From Panax quinquefolius (lineage: Eukaryota; Streptophyta; Magnoliopsida; Apiales; Araliaceae): a DNA stretch of 64,000 nt. Shown in pieces: positions 12,701 through 24,235 of this stretch. Under the pieces are notes generated by a model. It was not told the DNA's origin, ran no database searches, and worked only from the letters and a program-made list of their open reading frames with translations. The position numbers and the translations under genes are program-made. The DNA is taken from positions 56,579,899-56,643,898 of the forward strand of contig CM035163.1 of NCBI GenBank assembly GCA_020205615.1, in the 5' to 3' direction. Each line of letters begins with the position of its first letter. Positions within the stretch are counted from its first letter, which is position 1.

Positions 12701-12782
12701 TGAATTTGAGAAGGAGCAGAGAAAAGAAATGGAGTCACTATCTCAGGGGGAGCAGGAGCAAAAAGATCAAATAGATAAATAG
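9752..12782 (+). pseudogene. E1 env-like/downstream ORF, decayed (about 1,010 codons)
   Basis: A single ancestral frame can be followed from ATG 9752 to a stop at 12780-12782. It has in-frame stops at about 10205, 10454, 10469, 11949 and 12384, and frameshifts near 10890, 11130 and 11305. Residues 1-230 or so look like a folded domain: an LGFPDLG word, then an INFGVILLDQIS segment and a GRLLSIVLKKKLG-type helix. This resembles the plant transposon protein domain of PF20167 by memory of its pattern, but I am not certain. A long Lys/Glu/Ser-rich disordered stretch follows (about 10490-11450), then a second compact region (11493-11950, LPGRWINHGNKRLN.. with many aromatic residues), a predicted coiled coil (about 12110-12500), and a highly charged basic-acidic tail. 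I see no clear signal peptide or membrane span, so env-like refers to position only. It sits directly upstream of the purine tract and 3' LTR. Function unknown. Confidence 0.7.
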
Positions 12783-13006
12783 CTGATCAACAGACATCCT
12801 GGAAGACATATATGGAGCCGAAAAGGTAAATCTCTATCTATTTAGGTATGTTCTGGATCCAGGATGTAAAGTGTCATAGTTTATGTAATTCCATATTATT
12901 ATCAATGACATTCATGATTATCTGTTTTTAGAAATACATCTGCTCACTGTAAATAAGATTCATTTATATCATGCATATGGACTTATTATTTTTGTCATAA
13001 TCAAAT

Positions 13007-13016
13007 AGGGGGAGAT
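13007..13016 (+). promoter_or_regulatory. E1 polypurine tract
   Basis: AGGGGGAGAT abuts the 3' LTR start TGTTAGG. It is the plus-strand priming site and confirms plus orientation. Confidence 0.85.
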
Positions 13017-15251
13017 TGTTAGGAATAAGCATGTGAATGATATTCCTATTTATATATGATTTGATTATGATATAAATGAATGAATATGCAAGCATTCTTG
13101 CATTATGAAAATCTATAAAGTCCTTTGATAGATAATAGGAACATATGCACAAGAACTTAGAATGAATTGATCAAATGTGTTAGGTTGATCATACATAAGC
13201 AAAACAGCTTTGTAAAGTCCTTAAAAAAAAGAAATGATGTACAAGAACTATAAATATAAAAAGATCAAGCTTTTTAGGTTGATCTTATAATGTAATAGAT
13301 AGGCTTGTCTGATCGTTGAGCACTGCACCAGAAATCGTAGTCTGCTAGGAGAGTCGAGGAAAACTCGAGAGCTATCAAGGCAGAATCGTAGTATGCAAGA
13401 TAGTAAATCTCCAAGTTCGTAGACTGCCAGGAGAAACGAGGAAGGATCGTAGTGAGTCGAGAAGAAATTTCTCGGAGCCGTAGTCTACTGAAGAAGTCAT
13501 GTTCAGAATCGTAGAGACAGTCTGTCTAAGAGCCGACCGAACATCTGCCAAAGCCAAGTCAAGAATCGTAGACCACACTTAGAGTCGTAGAGTCTACTGA
13601 TCACATCAAAGGCAGAGATCATAGTCGAGCTCGATCAGATGAAGACAACAAGCTTAAGGTCAGAGATCGTAGAGTGTCGGCATCTGATCTTGGAGTTGTA
13701 GTGTTTGCAGAACCAAAGCTAAAATTGTAGAGTGCAGAACTTAGGATTCAACAGAAGTGCTCACAATGCCAAGGCAGAATCGTAGAGCATATATGATCCT
13801 CAACAAATGAGCACTCCCAGAATATCCAAAGTATGAAGCCTCTGGTCTGAGCTTCAAAGATACATCCCACCTGAAGAAAACCAGAGAGCACTCAACGAAT
13901 GACATGCAAGCTAACAGAAGATCTAAGCACCAACCCAATCAACATCCAGATTGAGTTGTGAAGCCATTCAAGATGAAGTTTTCCACAAGTTGATCAGAAG
14001 AAGACTTCAGTAACTTATTAAGGAAAGTCAGCAAGTGCAGTAGTTGTCAAGTAAACAGAAGACAACAATCTTGGAAATATTCAGGATCGTAGTGTTTGCC
14101 AAATAAAATAAGAACTGATGAAGTGTACACATAGATACTGGTCAGCTTTTGAAGAACAAGGCTAAAGTGATTAAGCATCGTGTAAGTCCATTGATGATAA
14201 GTGAACGGGAGATCACAAGGAGAAAGCAAGCTGGACATGCCACAAATCTGAAGTGTCTTGCCATTTAGAAGAGGCCAGAATAAGAAGTTAAGCTATTAGT
14301 TCCTGAGATAAGTCAAGGCAAATAGAAGTATTGAAGTGCTGCACAATAGAAGGAAGAAGTGTTCTATATTGAAGATCCAATGAACATTCTTAAGGATCGT
14401 AGTGTTGTTTCAACAAGTCAATGAGCAACATTCAACAAGACACTACGATCAGGTCCAAGAACATATGCATCAAAATCGTAGAGTTTGGTTATTTGAAGAT
14501 TGAAGCATTGGCAACAGTTCAATCTGAAGAGTGATATTCGAATATGGCTTATTGAGAGCATCGATGCAAAAGGACAATCTCTGATGATCTAATCGAGAAG
14601 TCAAAAAGAAGAAATAAAGAAAACTACCTGCCCAAGACATTAAAGTAACATCCCGTCAAGGGGTAGGTGAAACAGTAGACTGTAGTGTCAAAAAGATGAA
14701 AAAGGGGATGTCATGTCACATCTGCAGTCTACATCAAATAAATCGAGATCTACGAAGCAATTCAAATAAATTTCAACGGCTATATCCCAACGAAAAGATT
14801 GGGAAGGAGTATAAATAAGCCAGAGCTTCAAGGATCAAGAGTTGCTGAGTTGAAGGATCGTTGAGTTGTTGGACTGCTATATTGTTAACTCTATGAGTTC
14901 CACCAGATCTAAATAGAAAAAGTCTTAGTGATAGTGAGACAACAAAGGTGAAAGTGAAACAGCTTTGAAGAAGAGTCAAATAGACAAAAAGCTTCACTCA
15001 ATAAATATGAGAATGCCACTAAAGATGGCAGCCAAGCTGAGAGCCGAGAAGGCCAAGAAGATAGCATTCAAAAAAGTGGCAGAGCAGAAAGAAGATCCAA
15101 AAAGCCACACTACAAATCACAATGAACCAAACGCTAAAAAAGAATAGATGCAGAATCGTGTCTTCAAAACATTCAAGAAGGGTTCAGGGATTGCAAAGTG
15201 CAAGAAGAAGTCTACCAAAAGCTCATAAACTTAGCAAATCTAGATGGTGAT

Positions 15252-17661
15252 TGTTAGACCCCAGATTTTATCAATAAAGATTTAAATTTTGTCGAAATAA
15301 TTTTTAATATTATGGTGTGAATTTGAGATAATATTATAGTTGTGGGTAGTATTTATAAGTTTTGCAAAGTATGCAAGTGGTTATATTATATTCGATTGGT
15401 GGGGAATATTGATTTAGCAGGGAATATTCGCATACAACTACTCAATCATTGGTGGACCCCTAATGAAATTATTGTCGGATTAAGAAAGCGACAAAATATT
15501 TTATTGAAATAACGGCGGAAGTTTTACCGTGAATCTTGTTGAACTACTCGGTAGTAAAAGAAATGCGATGTCGTGTGGTTGCATAGTAGCAGCACGGTAT
15601 TGATTATTGATGCTTATGTGAGAAGTCACTCGGTTTGATTCCATTATTATTCGATTAATAATATGAATTATTATAGCGATAATGACGTTTTGTTTTATTC
15701 GTATTATTAACGTAATAAAGCGAAACATCTTTTATATAAAGCAGAATACTTTATTAAAGTTATTCTATAAATAAAATATATTATATTTTATTATGCATAG
15801 TGTTGCGTAGTGTTTTGCGTATAGTAGTGTTTGCATAGTAAAATGTTTTATATAAATATAATATATTATATTTTATTTAAATGATTTTTCTTTAAATATG
15901 GACCGTCGATTAAAGTAAATCAATCTGGACCGTTCATGGATTAATTACTATGCATTCTATTTTCCTATAAATAGAAGCTCATTCCTTCATTATTTTCTTA
16001 CGAATTCTTTGAAACTCTAGAGAGAGAAATTATAGGAGAAGCTATAGAGAGAAAATCTATAGAGAGAAAGAAGAAAAGTATTCTCGCTACTTCACTTTTC
16101 CAATATTCGAGTTCTTCTAAGGTAAGGGGTATTATTTGTTGTGCCGTAAAAGTGTTATTCTTTCTTATTCATGAAGAGAACTTACATTATTCCATTCATT
16201 ATTATTACATTGGAATAACTTTTGTAAAAAGTGGTATACCTATACATAACCTGTATATATATGGCATACCTATACTTGGTAAAATCCTTATGTTATTCCA
16301 TTCTTATTTATTACATTGGAATAACTTTGTATCTGGGAATCCCTATACTTGGTGATCTTCTTACATTATTCCATTCTTTATTATTACATTTGGAATATCA
16401 CATGCGTGTGTTTTTACCAGGACACAGTTCCATTGTTTATTATTCGCATTTATTATTACATTTGGAATATCACATGCGTGTGTTTTACACGGATATGGTT
16501 CCATTGTTTATTATTCAGCATTTATTATTACATTGGATCATCATCGCTTGATTGTGAATTTCACGACTGGTTCCGTTATTATTATTACATTGGAATAACT
16601 TTTATCATGCAATACCGCATGCGTGGTGATTTCTTTTGTTATTCCATTCTTTATTATACCCGGTTAGTTAAAACTTTGACTTCTATACTCCATGAAATTA
16701 GTAGAATATCCTTGATATTTGCGTTTCATTCAAAGATATCTTTTCATGGAAATATTCTTACGATCATTCTTGAATTTTACTCTACAAAAGCGATATCTTG
16801 TTGACAATTTGGGCGTTCTTAATTCTGGATAAAATAATTCTTGAACTTGTTTTATTGAATTATTATGTCATTGTCATCATCCTCATGATATATTATGTTA
16901 TCTTTGGCTTACGTGCATAGATGAACTTAGTATGATTATGACGGGGATCATTCGGTATAATCATGGCTTGTTATAAATGATGTGATAAAAATCCTCGGTG
17001 GCACTGTAATGCGATGATGGATAGTTTTGGTATGATTATGACCGGGGGTGATTCGGTATAGTCATGGCCATTGATAATTTGATGAAAATCCTTGGCCGTA
17101 GTAATGCGGGGATGATTAGATATTGTGGTTTATTCATTAAAGCGAGTCTTAGTGATAAAATTTATGAAAACCTTTTAAAACCTAAAAGATAGTAGACTTT
17201 ATTTTCTACTTGACTCTTTTAATGGATTGCATATTCATTATGATTAAGCTGGTTGTCTATTGTATTTTATCGGTTTAACATTGTTGAAGACTATTGATAA
17301 TTTATTACGCATTATCTTAGTCATAATATTTCTTCTTTGGGCTAGTTGAGCTCACCCTTTCTTTCACTTTGTTCTCTTGAGGAAATGAGAACATAATTTG
17401 AGACGAGTCGGGAGCGGAGTAATGGTCGAGGAGGATAGCATTAGTAGTCCTCACTATTACGTGAAATAGTGTGATAATAGTTGTAATGAGGACTCCTTTT
17501 GAGTTTGTATAATATCTAGTAGACAATATTTGTATTCAAACTCACGATTTATGTCATATTGTACCCACAGCAGTTATATTAGTAAGTTGTATTTGAATTT
17601 ATGTACCATGTAAGTGGCGACCCAAGATGGGTGGCGTATACCTAATTTTGGGGGCGTCGCG
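15252..17661 (+). repeat. E2 5' LTR (2.41 kb)
   Basis: It starts TGTTAGACCCCAGATTTTAT and ends GGGGCGTCGCG; the 3' copy ends CGTCACA, so the terminal trinucleotide has changed. A promoter-like segment CTATAAATAGAAGC is at about 15965-15978, followed by a repeated GAGAGAAA leader. Short tandem units built on ttccattctttattatt..ggaata occupy about 16180-16670. The frames in that array (16152-16804) encode Tyr/Ile-rich repeats and are not genes. Confidence 0.88.
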
Positions 17662-18956
17662 GTTGGTATCGAGCTTAGGGATATGATCCTGGTGAGATGT
17701 GAGATAAGAACTAGGAGGGTGAGGCAGGGGAGTTCCTTCGCTAGTATGACCTACCTAAATTTATTTGGTATTTAATTGGTCGGTCGAGTATAGGGATAAT
17801 ATGTGATATGTTAATTAACCCTTGTTTTGTGGCGGTGTTTGAGAATGACATCTAAAAATCTTTGAGATAAGCAATGAAGCACATGAGAGTGTTAATTCGG
17901 CTCAAACAAAAGGTAACGACCAACAACACGATAATAATCATCTTTGGTGGCAACGATTATCGAACAATGATAACCATCGTGGGGAAATTATCATGCTAAG
18001 AATGGTAACCACCGGTGGTAATCATGCAAAGATAATAGATGTGGAAATTGCAAGAAGAGAAGGTCATTTAGCTCATTTTGTTGTGCACCAAAGTCGAAGT
18101 CTATTTGGGACGGTGGCACCAAAGGTGGATATGGACAAAACAAAGTCGTTGGTTTTAGGAAGTGCATTTTTTCATGACTTCTCAAAAGCGAGTAAACCGA
18201 GCGAAGTTAGCGGGTTAGTTAATTATAAATTGCTGAAGTCTATACCTTATAAGATCTGGGTTCTACACATTATTTTATCTCTCTTGCTTGCGTTCAGCGT
18301 TTAAATTTGACTCAGGACAAGTTAGACTTTGACTTATTGGTTAAAAACCGTTAGTAGGAGCCTTCATTCTATCGCTACTATTTTTAAATCTTGTTTGATT
18401 CAAATAAACACTTTCACGTTACCTGTCGATCTTATCTTTTTGAAAATACTTGCCTTTGATGTGATTTTAGGAATCAATTGGTTAACTACTCATCATGCTT
18501 TTCGTAAGGTTGTTAGCTTTTATATTCATAACCAACTTGTTGTGCGAATTCAAGTAACCAAACTACTAAAGTCAATTATTGTTATATAAAGCCATAAGTA
18601 AAGAGCCCCGAACCTTTCGTTGTTGACTTCCTTGTGTGGAATGCACCAAAGTCAGGGTTTTTGTAGGCGACATCGTGAATGAAGATGGCAAGTTTATAGG
18701 TATCATTGTGAGGTGCTATCTAGGTTAAGGGATAGAAGTCACAGTTGGTATCAATGTGACGTACTATCCAAGTCTTGGATGAGAGTCACAGTTTTGAATG
18801 ATATTTCTATTATTAATAAATTTCCTGGTGTATTCTTGAAGACTTCTTAGCCTACTTAGGCGTGAAATCGAATTTCATATTGACCCGATACAAAACCCAT
18901 TTCTTAAACCCTCAAATATTTCTTGACTAAAAGGATCTGTTTACGTGGATTATGAT
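17662..18956 (+). pseudogene. E2 gag-protease-RT start, heavily deleted
   Basis: The primer-site region gttggtatcgagcttaggg follows the LTR. The gag start at about 17848 matches that of E3 (ATGACATCTAAAAATC.. versus ATGGCATCCGAAAATG..). Most of gag is missing; by about 18053 the sequence has reached a zinc-knuckle relic (REGHLAHF) and at about 18290-18580 a protease-region relic (FDVILGINWLTTHHA). An RT-start relic with aaattt-cctggtgtattc lies at 18820-18900. Stops and frame changes are frequent. This is a dead internal fragment of the family represented by E3. Confidence 0.72.
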
Positions 18957-20040
18957 GAAAGTCATAATAAAAGTATAGAAGCGATGAAAATCATGGGTAT
19001 ATGAAGTATTAGTAAGTTTTATGATGAGTTATGTTGGTTAGTATGTGAAAACATGAAAGTTTCTTAGAAATCACAAAGAGTTGAAAATCAGATTTTGGTG
19101 AAAAACGTAACATGAAATTCAATTGACCATATCTCCTATTATATTTTGAATTTTTGAGTGTGGTCAAGTCCTAGAGTTAGATCTATGAGTTACCTAACTA
19201 ATCCAAGTGGAATTACTGGAAAAGGTGTTGTAGATTTTTGTGTGGACTGATTTTAGCAAAGGAGTGCAAAGCTGCAAAAATCGAAAAAGTTGCTGCCATG
19301 ATTTTAGAGAGGCTGTTTCGACCACTTAAAATATGAGAAAAATTCTGGCCTTTTGGGACATGAAGGTATATGGTATAAAGTACCTCCTTTCCAAAAATGA
19401 GCTCATTCTAACTTAAAATGAGCAAGTTATGACTATTTCAATATTTAGGTTTTTTAAATGAAAAATGCTATAACCTTAGGAGTTCTATAACTCCGATGAC
19501 CATGAAATTTAAACTGGAAGCTCACGTTAACATGTGTAAGGTCCTGCCAATATTTGGAAATTTTTAGAGTTAAACTTGAGGTAGCTAATTTCTTAAGGAA
19601 TTAATTAGAAATTGATTTTTTAAAAATAGTAAATGAATTTTAAAAATTCGAGAAAATATATTTTCATTATGGGACTATATTATGCTAAATCCCAGAAAAG
19701 AAATATTTTTGGGACTGATTTGGTATTTTTCATGAAAATAGTTTAATTCTGAACATATGAGTTAAATATGTATGTGAAGTAACAAAGTTGAAAATAGGAT
19801 TTTATGGCTAGAGAATCCTATATAGAGTATATGCATATTTTTTGAGGATTTGATAATTGGTGATGATATCTTATGAGTATGGCATTTTTGAATGATTAAA
19901 TGCATTATATGGTAAAGCGTAAACAATTGAGATAAATTGTTTATAAATTTAAGAAGTGATTAAAATATTGTTATAATATTAATGATATTAGATTATGAGA
20001 TTATTAAGTGATTGATAACATGGGGATATTCTTGAATCTG
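18957..20040. other. E2 internal segment of foreign, LTR-like sequence
   Basis: This 1.1 kb stretch does not align with any part of E3 that I can find. Its wording (long non-coding AT-rich text with ccatatctcctattat and atgagcaagttatgac) resembles long gypsy LTRs rather than coding sequence. No target duplication or TG..CA ends were found, so it may be a captured LTR piece or the scar of a rearrangement. Confidence 0.4.
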
Positions 20041-20209
20041 GATAAATTATATTATAAATGTTTAATATTTATCCTTTATCTCATTTGATTGATTCTTTAT
20101 ATCATTATCCTCATGCTTATATTATGTTGAAAGTCATACGTGGCACTGTAGTGCATAGATGGACTTGGTATGATTATGACCGAGGGATTGTTGGTATAAT
20201 CATAATAGT

Positions 20210-20475
20210 AATTGAAAACACGATTATCTTTGGTAGTAGTGCATGGATAATTTGTGGTCGTGATACTAATGAATACACAATTATCTTTGGTAGTAGTGCA
20301 TGGATAATTTGTGGTCGTGATCTTAATGAATACACGATTATCTTTGGTAGTAGTGCATGGATAATTTGTGGTGCATTGATACTAATGTGGTCGTGATACT
20401 AATGAATACATGATTATCTTTGGTAGTAGTGCATGGATAATTCGTGGTCGTGATACTAATGAATATTCTTGGCAC
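20210..20475 (+). repeat. 57-bp tandem repeats in E2
   Basis: Four units built on attatctttggtagtagtg, catggataatttgtggtcgt and gatactaatgaata follow one another; the third carries a short internal duplication (gtgcattgatactaat). The unit is 57 bp, a multiple of three, so the frame at 20058-20396 stays open and encodes a 19-residue repeat. This is an array artefact, not a protein. The repeat unit is derived from E2 LTR-type words (compare 22735-22800). Confidence 0.85.
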
Positions 20476-20559
20476 GTAGTGCGGGGATGATTCGATGATA
20501 TGAATTAATTATTGAAATTTGAGTCTCAAAGAATGAAATATTAATTCATGGATGTGGTA

Positions 20560-20915
20560 AAAGTCATCTTTGGTAGTAGTGCATTGATAGACTTGGTATG
20601 ATTATGACGAGGATTATTCGGTATAATCATGGTAGTAATTGAAAACACGAATATCCTTGGCGATTGGTGCATGGATAATTCGTGGTCGTGATCTGATTAA
20701 GTCTGCGTCTCAACATTATTGGTTTTACGGTTGTATATCTTTGGTAGTAGTGCATTGATAGACTTGGTATGATTATGACAAGGATTATTCGGTATAATCA
20801 TAATAGTAATTGAAAACACGAATATCCTTGGCGATTGGTGCATGGATAATTTCGTGGTCGTGATCTTATTAAAGCTGCGTCTCGGCATTATTGGTTTCTG
20901 ATTGTATATCTTTGG
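20560..20915 (+). repeat. About 171-bp direct duplication in E2
   Basis: Two near-identical copies start at about 20567 and 20738. Each contains tagacttggtatgattatga, then gaaaacacgaatatccttgg and gattggtgcatggataat. They follow the 57-bp array and share words with it and with the LTR, so the whole 20.05-20.95 kb region grew by repeated local duplication of LTR-like sequence. Confidence 0.8.
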
Positions 20916-20994
20916 CTGTGTAGTGCAAAAGATGACTTGTTAATGAATATCTTTGGTAGGATTGCGAAGATGAATTTAATATTTTTAACGATAA

Positions 20995-21075
20995 AGGTAT
21001 TCAAGGTATCCTCACCTCTTTATCATATCAGTATCGTACCCTAATTTCGAGGAGAAATTCCATAAGGAGGGAGAT
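20995..21075 (+). pseudogene. E2 pol C-terminal tail and polypurine tract
   Basis: TCAAGGTATCCTCACCTCTT and the following bases match the chromodomain end of E3 (about 54571-54640, encoding SRYPHLF). The purine tract AAGGAGGGAGAT then abuts the 3' LTR at 21076. It marks the true right end of the internal region. Confidence 0.8.
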
Positions 21076-23497
21076 TGTGAGACCCCAGATTTTATCAATA
21101 AAGATTTAAATTTTGTCGAAATAATTTTTAATATTATGGTGTGAATTTGAGATAATATTATAGTTGTGGGTAGTATTTATAAATTTTGCAAAAAGTATGC
21201 AAGTGGTTATATTATATTCGATTGGTGGGGAATATTCGATTTAGCGGGGAATATTCGTACAATGGCTCAATCATTGGTGGACCCCTAATGAATTATTGTC
21301 GGATTAAGAAAGCGACAAAAATATTTTATTGAAATAACGGCGAAAGTTTTATTGTTGATCTTGTTGAACTACTCGGTAGTAAAAGTGCGATGTCGTGTGG
21401 TTGCATAGTAGCTTTGCGGTATTGATTATTGATGCTTATGTGAGAAGTCACTCGGTTTGATTCCATTATTGTCGATTAATAATATGAATTATTATAGCGA
21501 TAATGGCGTTTTGTTTTATTCGTATTATTAGCGTAATAAAAGCGAAACATCTTTTTATATAAAGCAGAATACTTTATTAAAGTTATTACATAAATAAAAT
21601 ATATTATATTTTATTATGCGTAGTGTTGCATAGTGTTTTGCATAGTGTTTTGCATAGTATTTGCATAGTGTTTGCATAGTAAAATATTTTTATATAAATA
21701 GAATATATTATATTTTATTTAAAAGATTTTGCTTTAAATATGGATAGTCAGATTAAAGTAAATCAATCTGGACCGATTCATGGATTAATTACTATGCATT
21801 CTATTTTCCTATAAATAGAAGCTCATTCCTTCATTATTTTCTTACGAATTCTTTGAAACTCTAGAGAGAAATTATAGAGAGAAGCTATAGAGAGAAAATC
21901 TATAGAGAAAGAAGAAAAGTATTCTCGCTACTTCACTTTTCTAATATTCGGTTCTTCTAAGGTAAGGGTATTATTTGTTGTGTTCGTAAAAGTGTTATTC
22001 TTTCTTATTCATGAAGAGAACTTACATTATTCCATTCATTATTATTCTATTGGAATAACTTTGTAAAAGTGGTATACCCTATACATAACTTTTATATGCG
22101 GCATACCCTATACTTGGTGAAATCCTTATGTTATTCCATTCTTATTTATTACATTGGAATAACTTTGTATACTGGAATCCCCTATACTTGGTGATCTTCT
22201 TACATTATTCCATTCTTTATTATTACATTTGGAATATCACATGCATGTGTTTTACAGGACTGGTTCCATTGTTTATTATTCCGCATTTATTATTACATTG
22301 GAATATCACATGCGTGTGTTTTACAGGACTGGTTCCATTGTTTATTATTCAGCATTTATTATTACATTGGATCATCTTGTCGATGAAGTGAATTTCACGA
22401 CTGGTTCCGTTATTATTATTACATTGGAATAACACATGTCATCTAAAATACCGCATGCATGGTGATTTCTTTTGTTATTCCATTCTTTATTATACCCGGT
22501 TGGTTAAAATTTAACTTCTATACTCCATTAAATTAGTAGAATATCCTTGATATTTGCATTTTCATCGATATCTTTTCATGGAAATATTCTTACGATCATT
22601 CTTGAATTTTACTCTACAAAAGCAAGTATCTTGTTGACAATTTGGACGTTACTTAATTCTGGATAAAATAATTCTTGAACTTGTTTTATTGAATTATTAT
22701 GTCATTGTCATCATCCTCATGATATATTATGTTATCTTTGGCTTACGTGCATAGATGAACTTAGTATGATTATGACCGAGGATCATTCGGTATAATCATG
22801 GCTTGTTATAAATGATGTGATAAAAATCCTCGGTGGGTTTGTAATGCGTTGATGGATAGTTTTGGTATGATTATGACCGGGGGTGATTCGGTATAGTCAT
22901 GACCATTGATAATTTGATGAAAATCCTTGGCCAAGTAGTACGGGGATGATTAGATATTGTGGTTTATTCATTAAAGCTGAGTCTTAGTGATAAAAATTTA
23001 TGAAAACCTTTTAAAACCTAAAAGATAGTAGACTTTATTTTCTACTTGACTCTTTAATGGATTGCGTATTCCGATTGCGATTAAAGCTGGTTGTCTATTG
23101 TATTTTATCGGTTTAACATTGTTGAAGACTATTGATAATTTATTACGCATTATCTTAGTCATAATATTTCTTCTTTGGGCTAGTTGAGCTCACCCTTTCT
23201 TTTCTTTGTTCTCTTGAGGAAATGAGAACATAATTTGGGACTAGTCGGAAAGCGGAGTAATGGTCCGGAGGATAGCTTTAGTAGTCCTCACTATTACGTG
23301 AAATAGTGTGATAATAGTTGTAATGAGGACTCCTTTTGAGTTTGTATAATATCTAGTAGACAATATTTGTATTCAAACTCACGATTTATGTCGTATTATA
23401 TACAGTGAGTTATATTAGTAAGTTGTATTTGAATTTATGTACCATGTAAGTGGCGACCCAAGATGGGTGACGTATACCTAATTTTGGGGGCGTCACA
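21076..23497 (+). repeat. E2 3' LTR (2.42 kb)
   Basis: It starts TGTGAGACCCCAGATTTTAT and ends GGGGGCGTCACA before the gtgat duplication. It is closely similar to the 5' copy; differences I noticed are mostly short insertions or deletions, many at CG-containing places. The frames at 22128-22432 belong to the same Tyr/Ile repeat array as in the 5' LTR. Confidence 0.9.
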
Positions 23498-24235
23498 GTG
23501 ATTGTGCACAACTGACATCAAATGAAGATGAACAGAAAAGAGTGAAGATCAGCTGCACCAAAGAAGATGTGGCCCAGACTCGAAGTAGAATGCAAAGAGA
23601 ACCACGTCAAGCTGCTAAGTACAAAAGATATTTAAAAGATATCTTAGAAGCAAGGCACCAACAACAACACCAACAACAACAAAAAGCTAGGGCTTGAGGG
23701 GTCCTTGTCCGAAGGGACTAAATGAAGTTCCAAGCCTGCTGGGCTTGAAGAGTTCCTCGGGAACTAGAGGAGTTCCAAGCCTGCTGGGCTTGAAGAGTTC
23801 TTAGTGAACTGAAGTTCCAAGGCTGCTGGCCTTGAAGGAATCTTAGTGATTCAGGGTACTTCCCTTCCTTAATGGAAATCTTGCGAGTTAAAGCAAAAGA
23901 GTGGATTAGGAGCTTGAGTCTCTGAACCACTTAAAATCCCTTGTGTCATTTACTTACTGTCATTTACATTATGTACTTAACTACTATAACTGCTATGTAT
24001 GTATTAACTGCTTACCACTTAACTAATTCTAAGAACAATGTATGTATGATTAAATATATCAATGAAGGGGTTCTTTTACTTATTCCGATGTGCTTGAAAA
24101 GATTCTTATGTTGTTTGTCATATGCTAATTCATTAGCAATACAAAATAAACAGGAAAAGTATTTTGAAAAATCAAAGGATCTATTCAACCCCCCCTTCTA
24201 GATCTATTGTGTGCCTACTGGGAACTAACACTTAG

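Larger units (their letters stand above)
15247..23502 (+). mobile_element. E2: deleted Ty3/gypsy element inside E1 3' LTR
   Basis: The element (15252-23497) is bounded by a perfect duplication gtgat (15247-15251 and 23498-23502). LTRs of about 2.41 and 2.42 kb begin TGTTAGACCCC or TGTGAGACCCC and end in GGGGGCGTC plus three bases. It shares LTR layout, gag start and pol tail with E3, placing it in the same chromodomain-gypsy (Tekay/Del-like) family. The internal region is only 3.4 kb and most of pol is absent. Confidence 0.9.
457..24230 (+). mobile_element. E1: SIRE-like Ty1/copia element, nested host
   Basis: The element starts TGTTAGGAATAAGC at 457 and ends GGAACTAACA at 24230, with TG..CA termini and a perfect 5-bp target duplication cttag (452-456 and 24231-24235). 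A primer site TGGTATCAAAGC lies just inside the 5' LTR and a purine tract AGGGGGAGAT just before the 3' LTR at 13017; both are typical of plant copia elements of the SIRE/Maximus type. Both LTRs are split by later insertions: Copia A in the 5' LTR and E2 in the 3' LTR. After removing these, the internal region is only about 6.1 kb. It lacks recognisable integrase or reverse transcriptase but has a long decayed frame just upstream of the 3' LTR, where SIRE elements carry an env-like frame. It is probably a non-autonomous or deleted copy. Confidence 0.9.
13017..24230 (+). repeat. E1 3' LTR, interrupted by E2
   Basis: The LTR proper is 13017-15251 plus 23503-24230, about 2.96 kb, and is much longer than the 5' LTR. 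The extra block (13462-15147) is dense in ATCGTAG-type words, such as gaatcgtagagac and ggatcgtagtg. The small frame at 14965-15147 lies in it and is Lys-rich, but has no family features. It ends in GGAACTAACA followed by the cttag duplication. Confidence 0.87.

Noticed and set aside
16152..16804. Overlapping frames encoding HSILYYYIWNITC-type repeats
   Set aside because: They come from the tandem array of gypsy LTRs and recur at 22128-22432 and 48001-48439 with different lengths. No start context or family match.
20058..20396. 112-codon frame with a 19-residue repeat
   Set aside because: The 57-bp tandem array happens to be a multiple of three. It is LTR-derived non-coding sequence.
20210..20475. 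Repeat-spacer look suggesting CRISPR
   Set aside because: Units are tandem, without unique spacers, and the context is a plant retrotransposon.
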